Shown one piece after another: positions 22,055 to 33,911 of a DNA stretch of 64,000 nt. The DNA comes from Chaetoceros tenuissimus (taxonomy: Eukaryota > Bacillariophyta > Thalassiosirophyceae > Chaetocerotales > Chaetocerotaceae). The notes under the pieces are model-generated. The model was not told the origin of the DNA. It made no database searches and saw only the letters and a program-made list of their open reading frames with translations. Positions within the stretch are counted from its first letter, which is position 1, and every line of letters starts with the position of its first letter. The stretch is from assembly GCA_021927905.1 (NCBI GenBank), contig BLLK01000028.1:78298-142297 (forward strand). The letters run 5' to 3'. The position numbers were made by a program, and so were the translations under genes.

Positions 22055-22433
22055 TTTGATGATGTTGTAATTTAGTATGTGAAGATGTTGTGTTGTAAAG
22101 TGAGATGACAACTAATGACTGACTTCCTGTTGCGATGATGGAAAAAGAATCTATCAGCATCTCAGTGCATCCATCAAGAGAGCAGAGATCTTTCCCCTTC
22201 TGTTCTGTAAGGATTTGCAAAGGATTCTAACCTATTATTGATATGAACTCTCTATCCATCGGAAACCCAGCAAAATGTAAACCATGTTGAAGACATCGAA
22301 AGGAAGTCGTAAAAAGACACTACAACATGAATCACGCAGGGAATAGGGATAGGGCGGGAAGAGTGAACAGTGAATTCAAAATCAACAAACTCACCTCAAA
22401 TACAACTATTAAATTACTAAATATCTCAACATC
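22055..22433. promoter_or_regulatory. Shared 5' region of a divergent gene pair
   Basis: The ascorbate peroxidase and the multi-pass lipase start 379 bp apart on opposite strands. No motif was assigned. Confidence 0.4.
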
Positions 22434-25410
22434 ATGTCTATGGACTTGCCCTCTCCATCATCGTCACTTCGAGATTATGTTTCTTGTGAAGAAGAGAAAC
22501 AGGAAGAAATATCTTCTGAACGATTGGCCAATACTCCTGATCAGAGTGCAATAGCAAGCGACCAAACCAGAGATGTGGAAATGATTCATCAAGAAATACC
22601 AGCAAAAGAAAATGAAGAACCTCCAAAAGATGTGGTAAACGATGGCCAGATATCTGAACTTCCACGAGTTCAACAGATGAAAGTTTGTGACTCATATACT
22701 CTACCCAATCCAAGCTCGACAGTCAAATTTGAGAACAACAGAGATACATTTGTATTTTGCGATGGCACTAAACAGATTGTCATTCAAAAGAAGGACGCAG
22801 AAGATGATACTTACTACGCAAAACAATATGATGAAGGAACATTCAGTCTTCTATTTGTACGACTGGGATATGCTACGATAGCTACATTCATGGCTGGATT
22901 TTTATTTGCCTTCTGTATTCAAGTTCTTCTCTATTTATTCCTAGGAGTGTTGACGCAATCCGGTCTCATGCAAAAGCAAAAATTTGCAATTGGAGGTTTC
23001 TTTGGAACCATATTGGCTACTCCTCTATTGGTCTTGGGTATGGCTAATGCAATGACGATTGCTATTGCTTTTGTAATGGATACCTTTAATGGTCAAAGAT
23101 TTATGAAAACATTTTACAAATGGAGTTCCGTTCTTGTAGAATGGGTTACATTTGCAGTATTCATCGGTATACCATTGATGGTTGGATGTATTTCTCTTTA
23201 TGCAAGATCGGAGAAATGGTATGAAATCTCACTTTTGACGTCCATCACATGTGTTTTCGTGTATTATCTCGTTTTCTTGTTTCTATCAATTTCATCTGAA
23301 ATCAGGGGTGCTTTTGAGCTACTCCAACACAATACAGAAAGTGATGATGATACCGTTTTGTCTATGGTCAAACGTATCATTCTGATGAAACAAATACAAA
23401 GGCTATCGGGATACAAAATGGCAATTCATACCATTGAATCTAAAGATGGCAATGTAAAAAGTCCAAAAACAGTCCAGGATTTGCCAGAAGGTACCGAAGC
23501 AACAAAAGGGCTGTGGGCTAGCCTAACAAAAGTATTTGTATGGATTGGACTCTACAGCGAACATGATGATGAAAACCAAAAGCGAATTTGGGCATTGGAA
23601 GAGGTGATCGAAAATTCACCGTTTGTTACAAGACAGTCGTGGGGACTTGAAAAAGTCTTCTGTCGTAATCGCAAACTTAGGTCTGCAGCTGTTGTAACCT
23701 CAGCTCAGAACGACAATCGCATTGGTTTGGGAGAAAACCAGATGAATAGTAGCTTTGCGTACTTATTCATTGTTTTGGGCCTTACTCTTCTCGCATTATT
23801 TGCAGCTTTAGCATGGATTCAAGCATCAGTTGCATCATATTTTATTGCTTGTTTTGTCTATCTAGTTCTCATGTCAAAACAGATACTTGGTGCATATAGA
23901 CTTCACAAACATGTACGAAAAACAAAAGAGTATACAGCGGAGACCACAGAAGTTGCAATGTTTCATGTACATGACTACTTTCTATGGACAACACCGAAGG
24001 TGTGGTTTTGTTGGTTAGAGCTTAGTTTAGAGTTTGTTTTCCTGTTCATCTTACCAGTGTCTACGCTTTTCATTACAAAAAATATCGGTGTTGGTATTGT
24101 ATACGTCATAGTTGCTCTCATCACATCTATCAGAACCTACCTCAATGCTCGTACCTGTCTTTTGGAGTTCGGGCCGCTTGATCAACAACATTTTGGACGT
24201 GATAACGAGAAGGATTGGAGAAGAAAGCATACTATTGCCCAAGTAATGAAAGAGGTTGGAACTGGTTTTAAATCTCAATTTTGGACAGCAGTTCTCGGTG
24301 TATTCATAGTAATCTTTTGCATACTCTTTGTTGGCGTGGTAGCTACATCATTTGGTGTTGAACCCGATGAATCTGCTTTAAAAGTAGCGGTAGACGTTGA
24401 TTATCCAGGAGTTGAGGGATTTCGATACGCATCTTGTGAAATACAAAATACCTTCAACATCACAAGTCAAAACGGAATATCTCTAGTCGATGCGGCATTT
24501 TTAAGCTTCGTTGCTTATGAGAAAAAGGAATCAGTTCAATCTTCCATCACGAGGTGGTTTCAAGGGGTCCTTGTCAAAGATCACGAGGACGACCATCTTC
24601 AAAACTTCAAGGAATGGTATGGAGGGGATAGTAATGTTGTATACAAGTTCATTGGTTTCCCAGATCTGGATTTGGGAGTGGTTACTATTAGAGGTACATC
24701 GAGCGCTCTTGATGCGTTAGCTGACGCGCAGTTGTGGTCTGGAGCCATGCTGCTTCAAGCAGTTCGAACAATGTTGCCTTTTGGTCATCGGTTCACCCCT
24801 GCATTAGAATACCTGAATTATGTCATGTCTTTCTTAGAAACTGGGAACATTCGCGACAAGGCTTTTTATCAAGAAACTACTGCTTTTGTCAAGAAAATCA
24901 CCGAGGAAAATATCTACTCGAAACTATTCTTGACAGGTCATTGTAAGTACATGAGCAGTGCAATTGTAGACTAGTTGTGCCATAATATATCATCTCACAC
25001 ATTCCTACGTATTTCTTCAAAATATAGCACTTGGCGGTGGGATTGCTTTGATAACTGGAGCTCAAACAAATGTGACTGCACTAGGTTTGTCGGCTCCAAA
25101 CGCAAGGTTAAGCCGTTTAACCTTTCAACCAAAGATTTCTGTTGAATCACTCAACTTTAACACCTTCAATATTGTTCCTGATAGAGATATGGTTCCTAAA
25201 TTCGACGATCTTGCAATGAATTATCAAAGGATACAATGTCGTGGCAATTCAACGGCACAATGCCATTACAAAGATTTATCCATTTGTGAATTACTATACA
25301 CCTGTGGCTCTCGTGGAAGACCTATTCCTTGTGTATGCATGGACTATGGATTTCCTTCACCAAAACAATCCGGATTAGAGAGCTATGAAAGCCAATGTAG
25401 TAAAGATTGA
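22434..25410 (+). CDS. Multi-pass membrane class 3 lipase
   Basis: Predicted membrane lipase of 963 aa. Exons are 22434-24942 and 25028-25410, with an 85-bp intron (GTAAGT...ATAG). The N-terminal 120 residues are hydrophilic. About ten hydrophobic segments follow, for example VRLGYATIATFMAGFLFAF and SFAYLFIVLGLTLLALFAAL. The C-terminal alpha/beta-hydrolase part begins around NGISLVDAAFLSFVAY and carries the nucleophile motif TGHSLGGG (Ser837), then VPDRDMVPK with the likely catalytic Asp, and a later Cys-rich segment containing a candidate His (QCHYKD). The intron splits the Ser837 codon between its first and second bases, so only spliced mRNA encodes an active site. Eukaryotic relatives with membrane segments before a class 3 lipase fold include DAG lipases; substrate here unproven. 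Confidence 0.8.
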
Positions 25411-25517
25411 TTCACTTTTTGTATGCATTTGTAGGAATGGAACAAACTTTGAATGACAAAAAATAGAAAAGTAATAGGAAAGATAACCGTTATCTTGATG
25501 TTAAACATAATATTTTG

Positions 25518-27768
25518 ATGAACAACATCATTTTTCTCTCTCGATGCTTTCACAGCAATCATAATGTGAAATGGAAGTATACCACATCCAGGAAGTTGCG
25601 GCTGCATGGCTTGACTGAATCGAGATTTTTGTTTACTGTCATGGATGATTTTGTTCGGCCTTCTGAGAGGTCGAACTGGAGGGATGACGAGAAGAAGTCA
25701 GTGAAAAAGCAAAGATCATCAGGTATATCTGCAAAAAGCTTTCATGCTGCAAAAGAAACATATATGGACGGACCAACATCAAAAGCTTTCGAAAAGCAGA
25801 CTGATGATGATGTAAAGAATATAACAGCCGAAAGATCTCTTTCTATGAAACGTACAAAACAAATGATTCAAGAAGCTAGGAAATTGGTCAAATCGCATGA
25901 GAAAAGCATAATGAATTCATCTTTACGAACACAATTTCAATCCTTTTGCTATGTATCCTACTACCAACAATTCCCAATCCAAGAGCCTGCGTTTAAAGCA
26001 TTGGATGAGTTACTCACTTCTTCATTACAGTCAAACTGGCATTCTAAAAATGGTATATCAGAAGACTCTTTGATGTGGAGTATGTCTCCTCGAATATTTG
26101 CAATTGAGACATCAAATACTGGAAAGCGAAAGTATATTGTGTGTCACCTTGGGCAGTAAGTTTCCACAAATCTTTATATCCAAGATTGATGTGCATACTT
26201 CTTACATTTGAACATTTGGCAAGGTTTATGCATAGATATTGGAGGCTTAGACTTCCTCACGCCCGACATCATTATGAATTGATTCGGGAAAGTGAACCTT
26301 GCAGACTATATTTTGGTGAGATATTGCATCTATTTTAAATCATATACTCCATGCGACACTAAACTTACTAATAGTTTTTGCAAGATATCGAATATAACAA
26401 AAAGGCAAACCCTATACTTTCCAATGATCCAAGTCTTGAATATAAACTAATGGAAGAGTTCAAGCAAGAACTTAGAGACGAGATCAAAAAGCAGTTCGAC
26501 TTGAATTTAAGATGCGAGCATATAGTAGATCTAGACTCTTCTACAGACGCAAAGTTCAGTCGACATTTAATAGTTCACATGCCAAATGGTGCCCTATTTA
26601 GAAATGCAATGGAATGCGGCGTTTTTGTCAAAGACTTTGTGGGCAGACTGGTTGAGGATTCTGTCGCAATAAATGACGGGGACAGATATAAAAAGAGCAG
26701 TGCCTTGAAAGAGAATATTTTTGTTTATTCAAAACCTGCTAAAAACGATAACATGTCCGATGATAACAAAGAAAAGGGAGAGGGAAGAGAAGAATCTCCT
26801 TCTAGTAAGAACAAGACATTGTTTGTTGACCTTGGAGTATACACAAGGAATAGACTCTTTCGTTTGCTTGGGTCTTCGAAGTTTGGCAAGCCCCCATATG
26901 CTGCATTGAGAATCTCTACATCCAATTCGTTTCCATTTCCTCAGGAATTTACGAATGACAAATTTTATGCTCCTACCATGAGTCAATCAATACAAGAAAA
27001 GATGGACATAAAATCTAAGTCCAATACAAATTTCGATGACTTTTATCACGATGACATTGATTCCGACGATGATACGAAAACGGTAAGGTCTACAAGATCA
27101 TGGCGTGCACCATATCAAATGATGACATTTCTCAATCAAGTCTATTTTTTTCATAATCATTTTAGCACATTGACTGGGAACCTTTTGCTACAGCCTTAGA
27201 GCAGACACTCATCACTCCCGTCAAACACGGAAAGATATTCTTAGACATTGGCAATATATGCGACTCTCATCCTCACAATATTAGTTTGCTTAAAAATACG
27301 ACAACAAAGTCTTCACTAAACACCACCACTGTAATAAATAGAAAGACCTACAAGAACAATATTGGACAGTCACCTTTTCCGCCTCTCGAACGATTCATCT
27401 CGACATCCCTTGCCAATCGCAAAGGTTACAATGGCGAAATACGTGCATGGACTATTGACGGGACTTGCGAAGAAAGGGAGGTAATTCAGGGAAAAGGAAC
27501 AATCATTTTTCAAATGAAGGGAAATCGATGGTGTGAACATATTCAAAGATCTCACAAAAGTAATAACATTTACTGGAATGTATGTCTGGATGACATGACT
27601 TATTGGCAGAGCTGCCATGATCCTGAGTGTAGATTAGCTGGTTTCCGTGGCGAAGTCAATACCCTTCCGCAAACAGTACAAGACGAGGTTAGAGAAATAG
27701 CTTTTGAGAATTCAATTCAAGTTGACGATGCTTTTGAAGCTGAATTAGCAAGTATGGACTTGCCATGA
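25518..27768 (+). CDS. PRIMPOL: PrimPol (primase-polymerase, CCDC111 family)
   Basis: DNA primase/translesion polymerase that restarts stalled forks. Four exons: 25518-26155, 26224-26315, 26385-27082 and 27166-27768 (676 aa); introns are 68, 69 and 83 bp. The archaeo-eukaryotic primase core shows CRLYFDIEY (metal-binding Asp244 and Glu246), SRHLIVH, LFVDLGVYTRNRLFR and PYAALR, with the third metal Asp expected in HIDWEPF. The C-terminal UL52-type zinc knuckle is Cys599-His606-Cys626-Cys631, with exactly the 7/20/5 spacing of the human enzyme. The N-terminus MNNIIFLSRCFHSNHNVKWK is basic and free of acidic residues, like a mitochondrial presequence. The frame begins at TTG; ATG 25518 is the first Met, but an internal Met near residue 41 (MDDFVRP) could give a nuclear form. 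Confidence 0.88.
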
Positions 27769-27912
27769 GGGTTACAACAAACTCTACTGTATCATTAAAA
27801 TAATATATAATAGACTAGCATTATATGACAATTACTTTGTTAATTTCATTTACTATGTTTCCCAATGTACACCTTGGTCTACTTCAAAACCTATCTGAAT
27901 ATAAACCCGAGC

Positions 27913-28875
27913 TTAGTTCCAATCCATCAAGTTGCTCTCGTTTGCAGGTCTTGCATCAAATGGTAATACAGCAAATTCTGTCTTTCCATCTTCCATAAAC
28001 TTTAAGTTGGTCATTCTCACAGTCCATCCAGCTCCTGGAGTCTGCAAAACAGTGTGGTAAGGCTGGGATCCTCCTCCACACTGAAGAGTGTACTTTTGCA
28101 TAACATTATTTGGTCCCTTGATCATTTCAACCTTTACTCTGAAACTCTTCTTTCCAGTGTTGACACTCCATCCGATCAATTGGACAGCATCTACATTTTC
28201 TGGAATGTTCCAAGTTACCCATTGTCCATGCTTTCCGTTTACATTTCCTCCCTGAATAGTCTTCTTTTGCTCAGAGTTTGCTTGGTAAAACAATTGTTCG
28301 GTAATATTCTCAAGTTCTTGTGCACGTTCTGGGGTAGGAACAGATAGACTGATCTTAAGTGGACAGTTAGGATCATCAGCAGTGGTAATCTTGAAGGTAG
28401 GGTTTGGCTTGAATTTCAAGGTAGATTCAATTGGGAAGTGTACTCCATTCTCGTTAGCGAAGGTGAGGGTATGAGTTTTTCTCTCTGGTCCAAGCCATAG
28501 CTGTACTTCTCCCTTGAGTGGACGTCCAAAGGACTCAATCTTATATTGAACACGAGTTGCCCATTGTGGAATCTTGGTTGATCTAAGAGTTCCTCCTCCC
28601 TCAATACGTGGGATGCAAGTATCGTGCTCTTCTGGGAAAAGTACAACCTGTGTTGGGTCAAGGTCTCCGTTAGGAAGAGTAGCAGATGGCTGTGAAGTAA
28701 CTGGAACTGGAACAGAAGACACTGGCTCTGGCGCTGCTTCTGGGGTTGGCTCAGGAGGAGGCACTGGCATCTCTGGTGTGGAGAAAAGAGCAGATGATCT
28801 TGCTGCTGGAATGCTTGTTGTGAAAGCAGCAGATTGTGCAAAAAGACCGGTCAATGCAAAAAGAGAAAGCTTCAT
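27913..28875 (-). CDS. Plastid-targeted protein with duplicated domain, unknown function
   Basis: 320 aa, single exon. MKLSLFALTGLFAQSAA followed by FTTSIPAAR is a signal peptide with Phe at the cleavage point, predicting plastid import. A Pro/Glu/Val-rich linker (about 40-80) leads to two related all-beta-looking halves. The first includes IPQWATRVQYKIESFGRPL and EVQLWLGPERKTHTLTF. The second includes GQWVTWNIPENVDAVQLIGW and FRVKVEMIKGPNNVMQKYTL. Both halves share a W-x-(V/T)-x-(V/I) strand, a G-x-(V/P)-(L/F)-x-V-x-(L/M) strand and a P-(E/N) turn, which suggests an internal duplication. I do not recognise the family. The codon usage is regular and suggests a well-expressed gene (impression only). 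Nearest neighbour: PrimPol, convergent. Confidence 0.7.
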   Translation of the reverse strand: MKLSLFALTGLFAQSAAFTTSIPAARSSALFSTPEMPVPPPEPTPEAAPEPVSSVPVPVTSQPSATLPNGDLDPTQVVLFPEEHDTCIPRIEGGGTLRSTKIPQWATRVQYKIESFGRPLKGEVQLWLGPERKTHTLTFANENGVHFPIESTLKFKPNPTFKITTADDPNCPLKISLSVPTPERAQELENITEQLFYQANSEQKKTIQGGNVNGKHGQWVTWNIPENVDAVQLIGWSVNTGKKSFRVKVEMIKGPNNVMQKYTLQCGGGSQPYHTVLQTPGAGWTVRMTNLKFMEDGKTEFAVLPFDARPANESNLMDWN

Positions 28876-29304
28876 GGTGTATATTATTGGCAAATGAGAC
28901 AATTGAAGTAAATGTCAAGATGAAACACTTCTCAGGAAAGGTGTGCTATGCTTTGGGATGCCGCCTTTCTAGATTCAAATCAATTAAAGTTGTCTTTTCC
29001 TGGCGTCAATTGACCACAAATCCTATTTCAAACCAATGCAACACGTACTTCTTTGTTGGAGACGTACGATGTGTTATCCTATTTCGACAGGGATGAAGAA
29101 GATGGGACTCACAAATGTCTAAAATAGCCAAGATGATCTTTTTGCAGCCACACATTTCATGCTGCTGGTGCTTCATTTTTTGAACAACATCAACAATCAA
29201 CAACATCACACACACTTTTCAATTTCTTCTCCACTGCAGTCAGACTTCTGAGTAAATTTAATCAGTAAACAAAACAAATACATTGCCGACTAGACTAGAA
29301 GATC
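28876..29304. promoter_or_regulatory. Shared 5' region of a divergent gene pair
   Basis: Separates the plastid duplicated-domain protein (minus) from the TruD-family gene (plus). It contains CAACA/ACAC-rich tracts near 29190-29215 and no gene. Confidence 0.4.
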
Positions 29305-31836
29305 ATGACTGAAAAATACGATGAGACAGAGAGACAGATGGGGATTTTAGCCTACGCTGCTTCCCTGGAACAAAATCCTGGATTTGCAGCTGTTGTCAAG
29401 GCAAGATACTCTGATTTCCTCGTTCACGAAGGTCAGTCGAACGTTTTTGGCAATACCAGAAATTTCAGGTCGATGATGATTCCAAAACATACTCTAATTT
29501 TCTTCCGAGAGACGTAACGAATCTCAAAGGCTGGACAAAATTATAGTTGAGACCTCAAGTGATATGCACACCTTTCATGTGTTGCTCACGATGCAAATGT
29601 CAAGAACTTTTGCTTACTTTCTAATTCTATTCTTACCTTTTAGTCATTTTACAGTCGGAACCGATGGGAAAATTGCAAGGCTTACTTCGCTAGAGAATAA
29701 CTTGCCAACTGCACCGAAAGAGGAAAGCAAGAAACGAGACGGTACAGAAGCTGAGGTTTCTCAAGAACAAGACATCAAAAAGGCAAAGATTGATGTCGAC
29801 AATAATGCTTCTATCGAAAGTAAGGTGGAAGATGTTACATCTGCGTTAAAAGATATCCATCTAAAGCTTGCTCCACTGGTAGGAGATGAGGCAGCTGAGA
29901 AAGCTATTTCGATGTTACAACACTGGGAAAACTTAAAATCAAATGAAGATTCTATCCCAACCAAGGGAACTCAGGACGAGTCAAAATACTATACTTTTCC
30001 GTTTATTGACGACAAGCAGAAAAGAAAGGATATCCATCAGCTCATTAAATCAGATTCGGTGAAACCATTTGCATTGGCAGATACAGAGGAAAAGAAAGTA
30101 AGAATATGGCATCGGATATTTGAATCTCACATGCCTAACTATGGTAAATTTGTCAAGGATCCTGAATTCCAAAAGAGGAAAGAAGCACGTAAGAAGAAAA
30201 TGGAATGGCCTAAGGATACTCCTGACTATCTTCAATTTGTGCTTTACAAAGAAAATATTGATACTGGTACAGCAGCTAAAGATATTTCAAGGATACTTCG
30301 GTTGCCACAAAAAACTAATAAATGGGGTAGGAATAAAGGTCCAAAGCTGCCTGGGACTGGAGGCCTTGGATATGGTGGAATGAAGGACAAACGAGGTTGT
30401 ACAACTCAATTTTGTACTTTGTATAGAAAAACTCCTGAAGACTTGATGATTTTGAACAAAGAGCGAACAAATGATCGTAAGCAAGGCGGGGGAAATTCGA
30501 AATCTGGTGGAAATGCTATCATGCGAGTTGGACACTTTTCATATGTCAACAGGGAGTTACGATTAGGGTTAGTTCCTTGAGTGGCATTTTTTACCTGTTT
30601 GGGTCATACATACATGTACTTACATTCTTTCCTTTTATCTTCAGGCAATTATCAGGAAATAGATTTGATATCGTTCTTCGAAATGTATGCATTGATTCTA
30701 ACACAGATACACCCAAAGAGCAACGTATTACACAAATAGCGTCAACATTGAAAAAGGCTGCGACAAGCATGAAAAACACAGGCTTCATAAACTACTTTGG
30801 AATGCAGCGGTTTGGAAAATTCTATGATACGCATCTCGTAGGTATATCCATTCTCAAGGGTGACTTCGAGGAAGCATGTAATATCATCATGAGGCCAAAA
30901 GAAGGAGAAAATGAAAAATCCATATCCACTCGCAAGAAATGGGAATGTCGTTTTGAAGGAGTAGATATGAATGATGAGAATGCTGTAGAGAATGCGGAAA
31001 TAGAATGTGCAAACACTGTCCGTAAAGAACTTGGACGCTTCATGAACTGCGAAACTTCCATTGTTTCATCCTTATCTCGCAATCCACGTGACTATAAGAA
31101 AGCCTTTGGATCTATTGCAAAACACATGAGAAGCATGTTTCTCCATGCTTATCAGAGCTATCTTTGGAATAAGGCTGCATCTTATAGAACATCTGATGGT
31201 GGAAGTCGATATGTGCGTGTTGGAGATCTTGTTCTTGTAGCAGATGCATCCGAGGAACATGGAGGTAATGGAACGAGTGGTTTGAAGGGCAAAGAAGTGC
31301 ATTCTGTCACACAAGATGACATCGAGGCATGTAAATTTAGCATGACAGATGTTGTTATACCCTTGGTTGGATCAAAAATTGAGTATCCTACGGACTCTAC
31401 TGGTGACATGATTGACGAACTACTCGAGAAGGATGGTCTTACCAAAGAAGATTTCGAAAAAATCGGAGATAGAGAACTTGCTGTAGGAGGTGATTACAGA
31501 AAAGTTATCTGCAAGCCAGCGGATATAGACTTCGAAATAAAAGTTTACACTGATCCCCTGCAACCTCTTGTGAAAACAGATTTGATGAATGTGCATAATG
31601 CAGATCTAGATTGTGTAGATATGACAGATGAATCATCAGCAACTTTTGATGACGATGAAGCGAAAGCAATAGTTGGTATGAAGATTGGCTTTACTCTGCC
31701 TCCATCGTCTTATGCAACCATCGCTTTGAGAGAATTAACTCGCAGACCTACTTCTTCGCAATATCAGAGTGAGTTAAAGTTAGAAGGAGATTGCGAAGAA
31801 AAGATCCATCAGAGTCATGGTGCTAGTAAGGAATAG
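29305..31836 (+). CDS. tRNA/mRNA pseudouridine synthase, TruD/PUS7 family
   Basis: Converts uridine to pseudouridine in tRNA, snRNA and mRNA. Three exons: 29305-29431, 29655-30567 and 30645-31836 (743 aa). Intron 1 is 223 bp (GTCAGT donor) and intron 2 is 77 bp (GTTAGT donor); both donors are weaker than the local norm. The joins restore conserved TruD text: SDFLVHEVGTDGKIARLTSL at the first and LRLGQLSGNRFDIVLRNV at the second. The catalytic block is GYGGMKDKRGCTTQF, with the nucleophilic Asp in KDKRG. MQRFGKFYDTHLVG is the second hallmark motif and QSYLWNKAAS the third. The insert after the first block (EESKKRDGTEAEVS and following) is lineage specific. No targeting peptide is seen, so a nuclear or cytosolic PUS7-like enzyme is likely. 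Confidence 0.9.
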
Positions 31837-32307
31837 TAAAGTACGTAAGTATGAAAGCGTATAATTTTGATAAAAATCTTTCAAGCTCTTATCAATATTA
31901 ATATTCTCTAATATTAAACTTATCGCTGATGTGCCTTTTTCGAATCGCTGAACAAATTGTTTCAAGTTTGCCATAGTCCAGACGTTGGGTAACATGTAAA
32001 ATGCTTCAATTGTCATTGGAATATATGAGATACTTACGGATATGTCTACTCGTATTTTGTCTCTGTGACGTAAGAATCATTACTCGTAAAAACTCATGAC
32101 GTGTTAGTTAGAAAAAAGACTACTACGTACGAGAGTTGATTCCTTCATCAGTACGTTTCACGAGCAACTCCAAGACAACCTCTCTCAGCTCTCTTACCTC
32201 CTCTCATTATCCTGCACGAGTAGTATTTTTATTTCTTCCCATTTTTCTTTCTTCTTCATCTTCAAACAAAAGAACCGTGGAATAATCCCCCACTCTAACC
32301 AATCATA
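31837..32307. promoter_or_regulatory. Upstream region of the 7TM gene with paired TGACGT sites
   Basis: Two TGACGT hexamers in the same orientation at 32066-32071 and 32097-32102, 31 bp apart and about 205-240 bp before the 7TM start. TGACGT is the core of bZIP/aureochrome sites and of the CO2/cAMP-responsive elements described for diatom carbonic anhydrase promoters. Function here is inferred only. Confidence 0.35.
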
Positions 32308-33708
32308 ATGTCGAAAAGTCAGGTCTATATCCAATTGACTACTTCATCGATTTCGTTTCTTTCCTCTTCAACAATAGCAATTATGGTTGGAGCTAGAGGT
32401 TCTAAGCTGTCGTCACCTTACAGGAGGATTATATTCGGATTAGCTGTATCAGACATATTGCAATCAATATCTCTCATCACTGGTCCATTTGCACCGCCAC
32501 CGACAAGTTCTGCAGTTGCTCCTTTCGCGTCTGGGAATAATGCTTTCTGCAGTTTCAATGGGGCAATGTTCACAACAGGAAGTGTAGCCTCCACGATGTA
32601 TATCACGTCTCTTTGCATGTACTATGTCTACAAACTGCGGAACAGAGTGTCAGATGAAAAATTCAAAAGGATAGAAGTATATTTACATTCTGTTCCGATT
32701 TTATACAAACTTTTCATGGTTGTGAGCGCTCTATCTCTCAATGCCTACACTCCAAGTCATTTAGGTGGCTTCTGCTATTACTCTGGACAATGTAAAGATG
32801 ACGAGAACGGGTGCTTCCCAGCAAGAGATGAGATTATAATGGTTCTTTACTTTATAATTGACAGCCTTATAGTTCCCGGAGTCTGCTTATTTGGAGTTAT
32901 TGTATCCATGTTTCTACTTTCAGCTCACGCTCTGGAAAGAATAAAAAAAGGTGGAAACGGTAGAAATACTAGTCAAAGAAATCCACCGGAAGACTTTTCA
33001 GATGATAACAAGGATGAAAACAGCGTCAGTTCTCAGGAAAATCTACTACGTTATCTATCGAAACTTTACAAGAGGGAAATACTTACTCAGGCATTCCTGT
33101 ATATCTTCTTCAATTTAGTTGTGTACATATGGCCTTTGATTGGGATTCTCTTAGCTTTGACGGAAAACATTGATCCGCTACTTGGAGATCATCCATTTGC
33201 AATGCTTTTTGTAACATTCTTCCCACTAGGAGGCTTATTCAATATTTGTATATATTGCAGACCCATGGTCACTGCTTTGGTCCGAAAGTTTCCTGAGATC
33301 TCCTATTTGAAAGCATTCTTTCTTGTCATCAAATCAGGTGGAGAAATTCCAAAAGATGAGAAGACAAATGAGAAACAAAAGGGCAATGATTCAGAACTAC
33401 CAGGAATTGCGGTTAGAAATATGAATGAAGAAGATTTCATTTCTTGTGATGATTCCAATATTGTTATGGCAGGTAATTGGAAGGGTAGTGGCAGAAGTAG
33501 CCTTTCGTTTAGAAAGAGTGAAGAAGAAAATTACTGGAGGGATCTTGTAGCTAGCGCTGGTGCTTCTGGCGAAGAGTCGCATCATTTTTATAGTCCAGAT
33601 AATGATACATTAGCAACATTGATGTATGGTTTGAGTGATGAAATGAGAAATTCAAATAAAAATGCTGCTACCAATGGCGAAATAGCAACGGATAACCAAA
33701 CAATTTAA
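32308..33708 (+). CDS. Seven-transmembrane receptor-like protein
   Basis: 466 aa, single exon. Seven hydrophobic segments can be placed: about 7-30, 43-62, 88-110, 130-150, 175-205, 252-278 and 290-315. Between segments 1 and 2 is a short loop with SPYRRIIFGLAVSDILQS, resembling the TM2 start of class A-like GPCRs (LxxADxL). A Cys at the start of TM3 (NAFCSFNGAMF) and Cys residues in extracellular loop 2 (GGFCYYSGQC, NGCF) could form the usual disulfide. A long third intracellular loop (about 212-250) and a 150-residue Ser/Asp/Asn-rich tail follow. It resembles the lineage-expanded 7TM proteins of diatoms; I cannot name ligand or G-protein coupling. No signal peptide. Confidence 0.7.
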   Translation: MSKSQVYIQLTTSSISFLSSSTIAIMVGARGSKLSSPYRRIIFGLAVSDILQSISLITGPFAPPPTSSAVAPFASGNNAFCSFNGAMFTTGSVASTMYITSLCMYYVYKLRNRVSDEKFKRIEVYLHSVPILYKLFMVVSALSLNAYTPSHLGGFCYYSGQCKDDENGCFPARDEIIMVLYFIIDSLIVPGVCLFGVIVSMFLLSAHALERIKKGGNGRNTSQRNPPEDFSDDNKDENSVSSQENLLRYLSKLYKREILTQAFLYIFFNLVVYIWPLIGILLALTENIDPLLGDHPFAMLFVTFFPLGGLFNICIYCRPMVTALVRKFPEISYLKAFFLVIKSGGEIPKDEKTNEKQKGNDSELPGIAVRNMNEEDFISCDDSNIVMAGNWKGSGRSSLSFRKSEEENYWRDLVASAGASGEESHHFYSPDNDTLATLMYGLSDEMRNSNKNAATNGEIATDNQTI

Positions 33709-33911
33709 TTGTTAAAAATACAATATCCCCTTAGCTTGTGTAGTTTTCAATGATAAAATTATATTGGAGCACCAGTTATTCAAACTTCATCAAATGCAAG
33801 CTACAAAGTGTAAGGTTATGGCTCCTGAATGTATTGCTCAATTTTATGATTATTCCTGATACTAAACTTTTCTTAGAATCCAAAACAAATTCTTTTCGTG
33901 CAGTGATGTTC

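Noticed and set aside
28416-28841. 141-aa minus frame inside the plastid duplicated-domain gene
   Set aside because: Gln/Leu-rich shadow of the real reading frame in a Pro-rich coding stretch.
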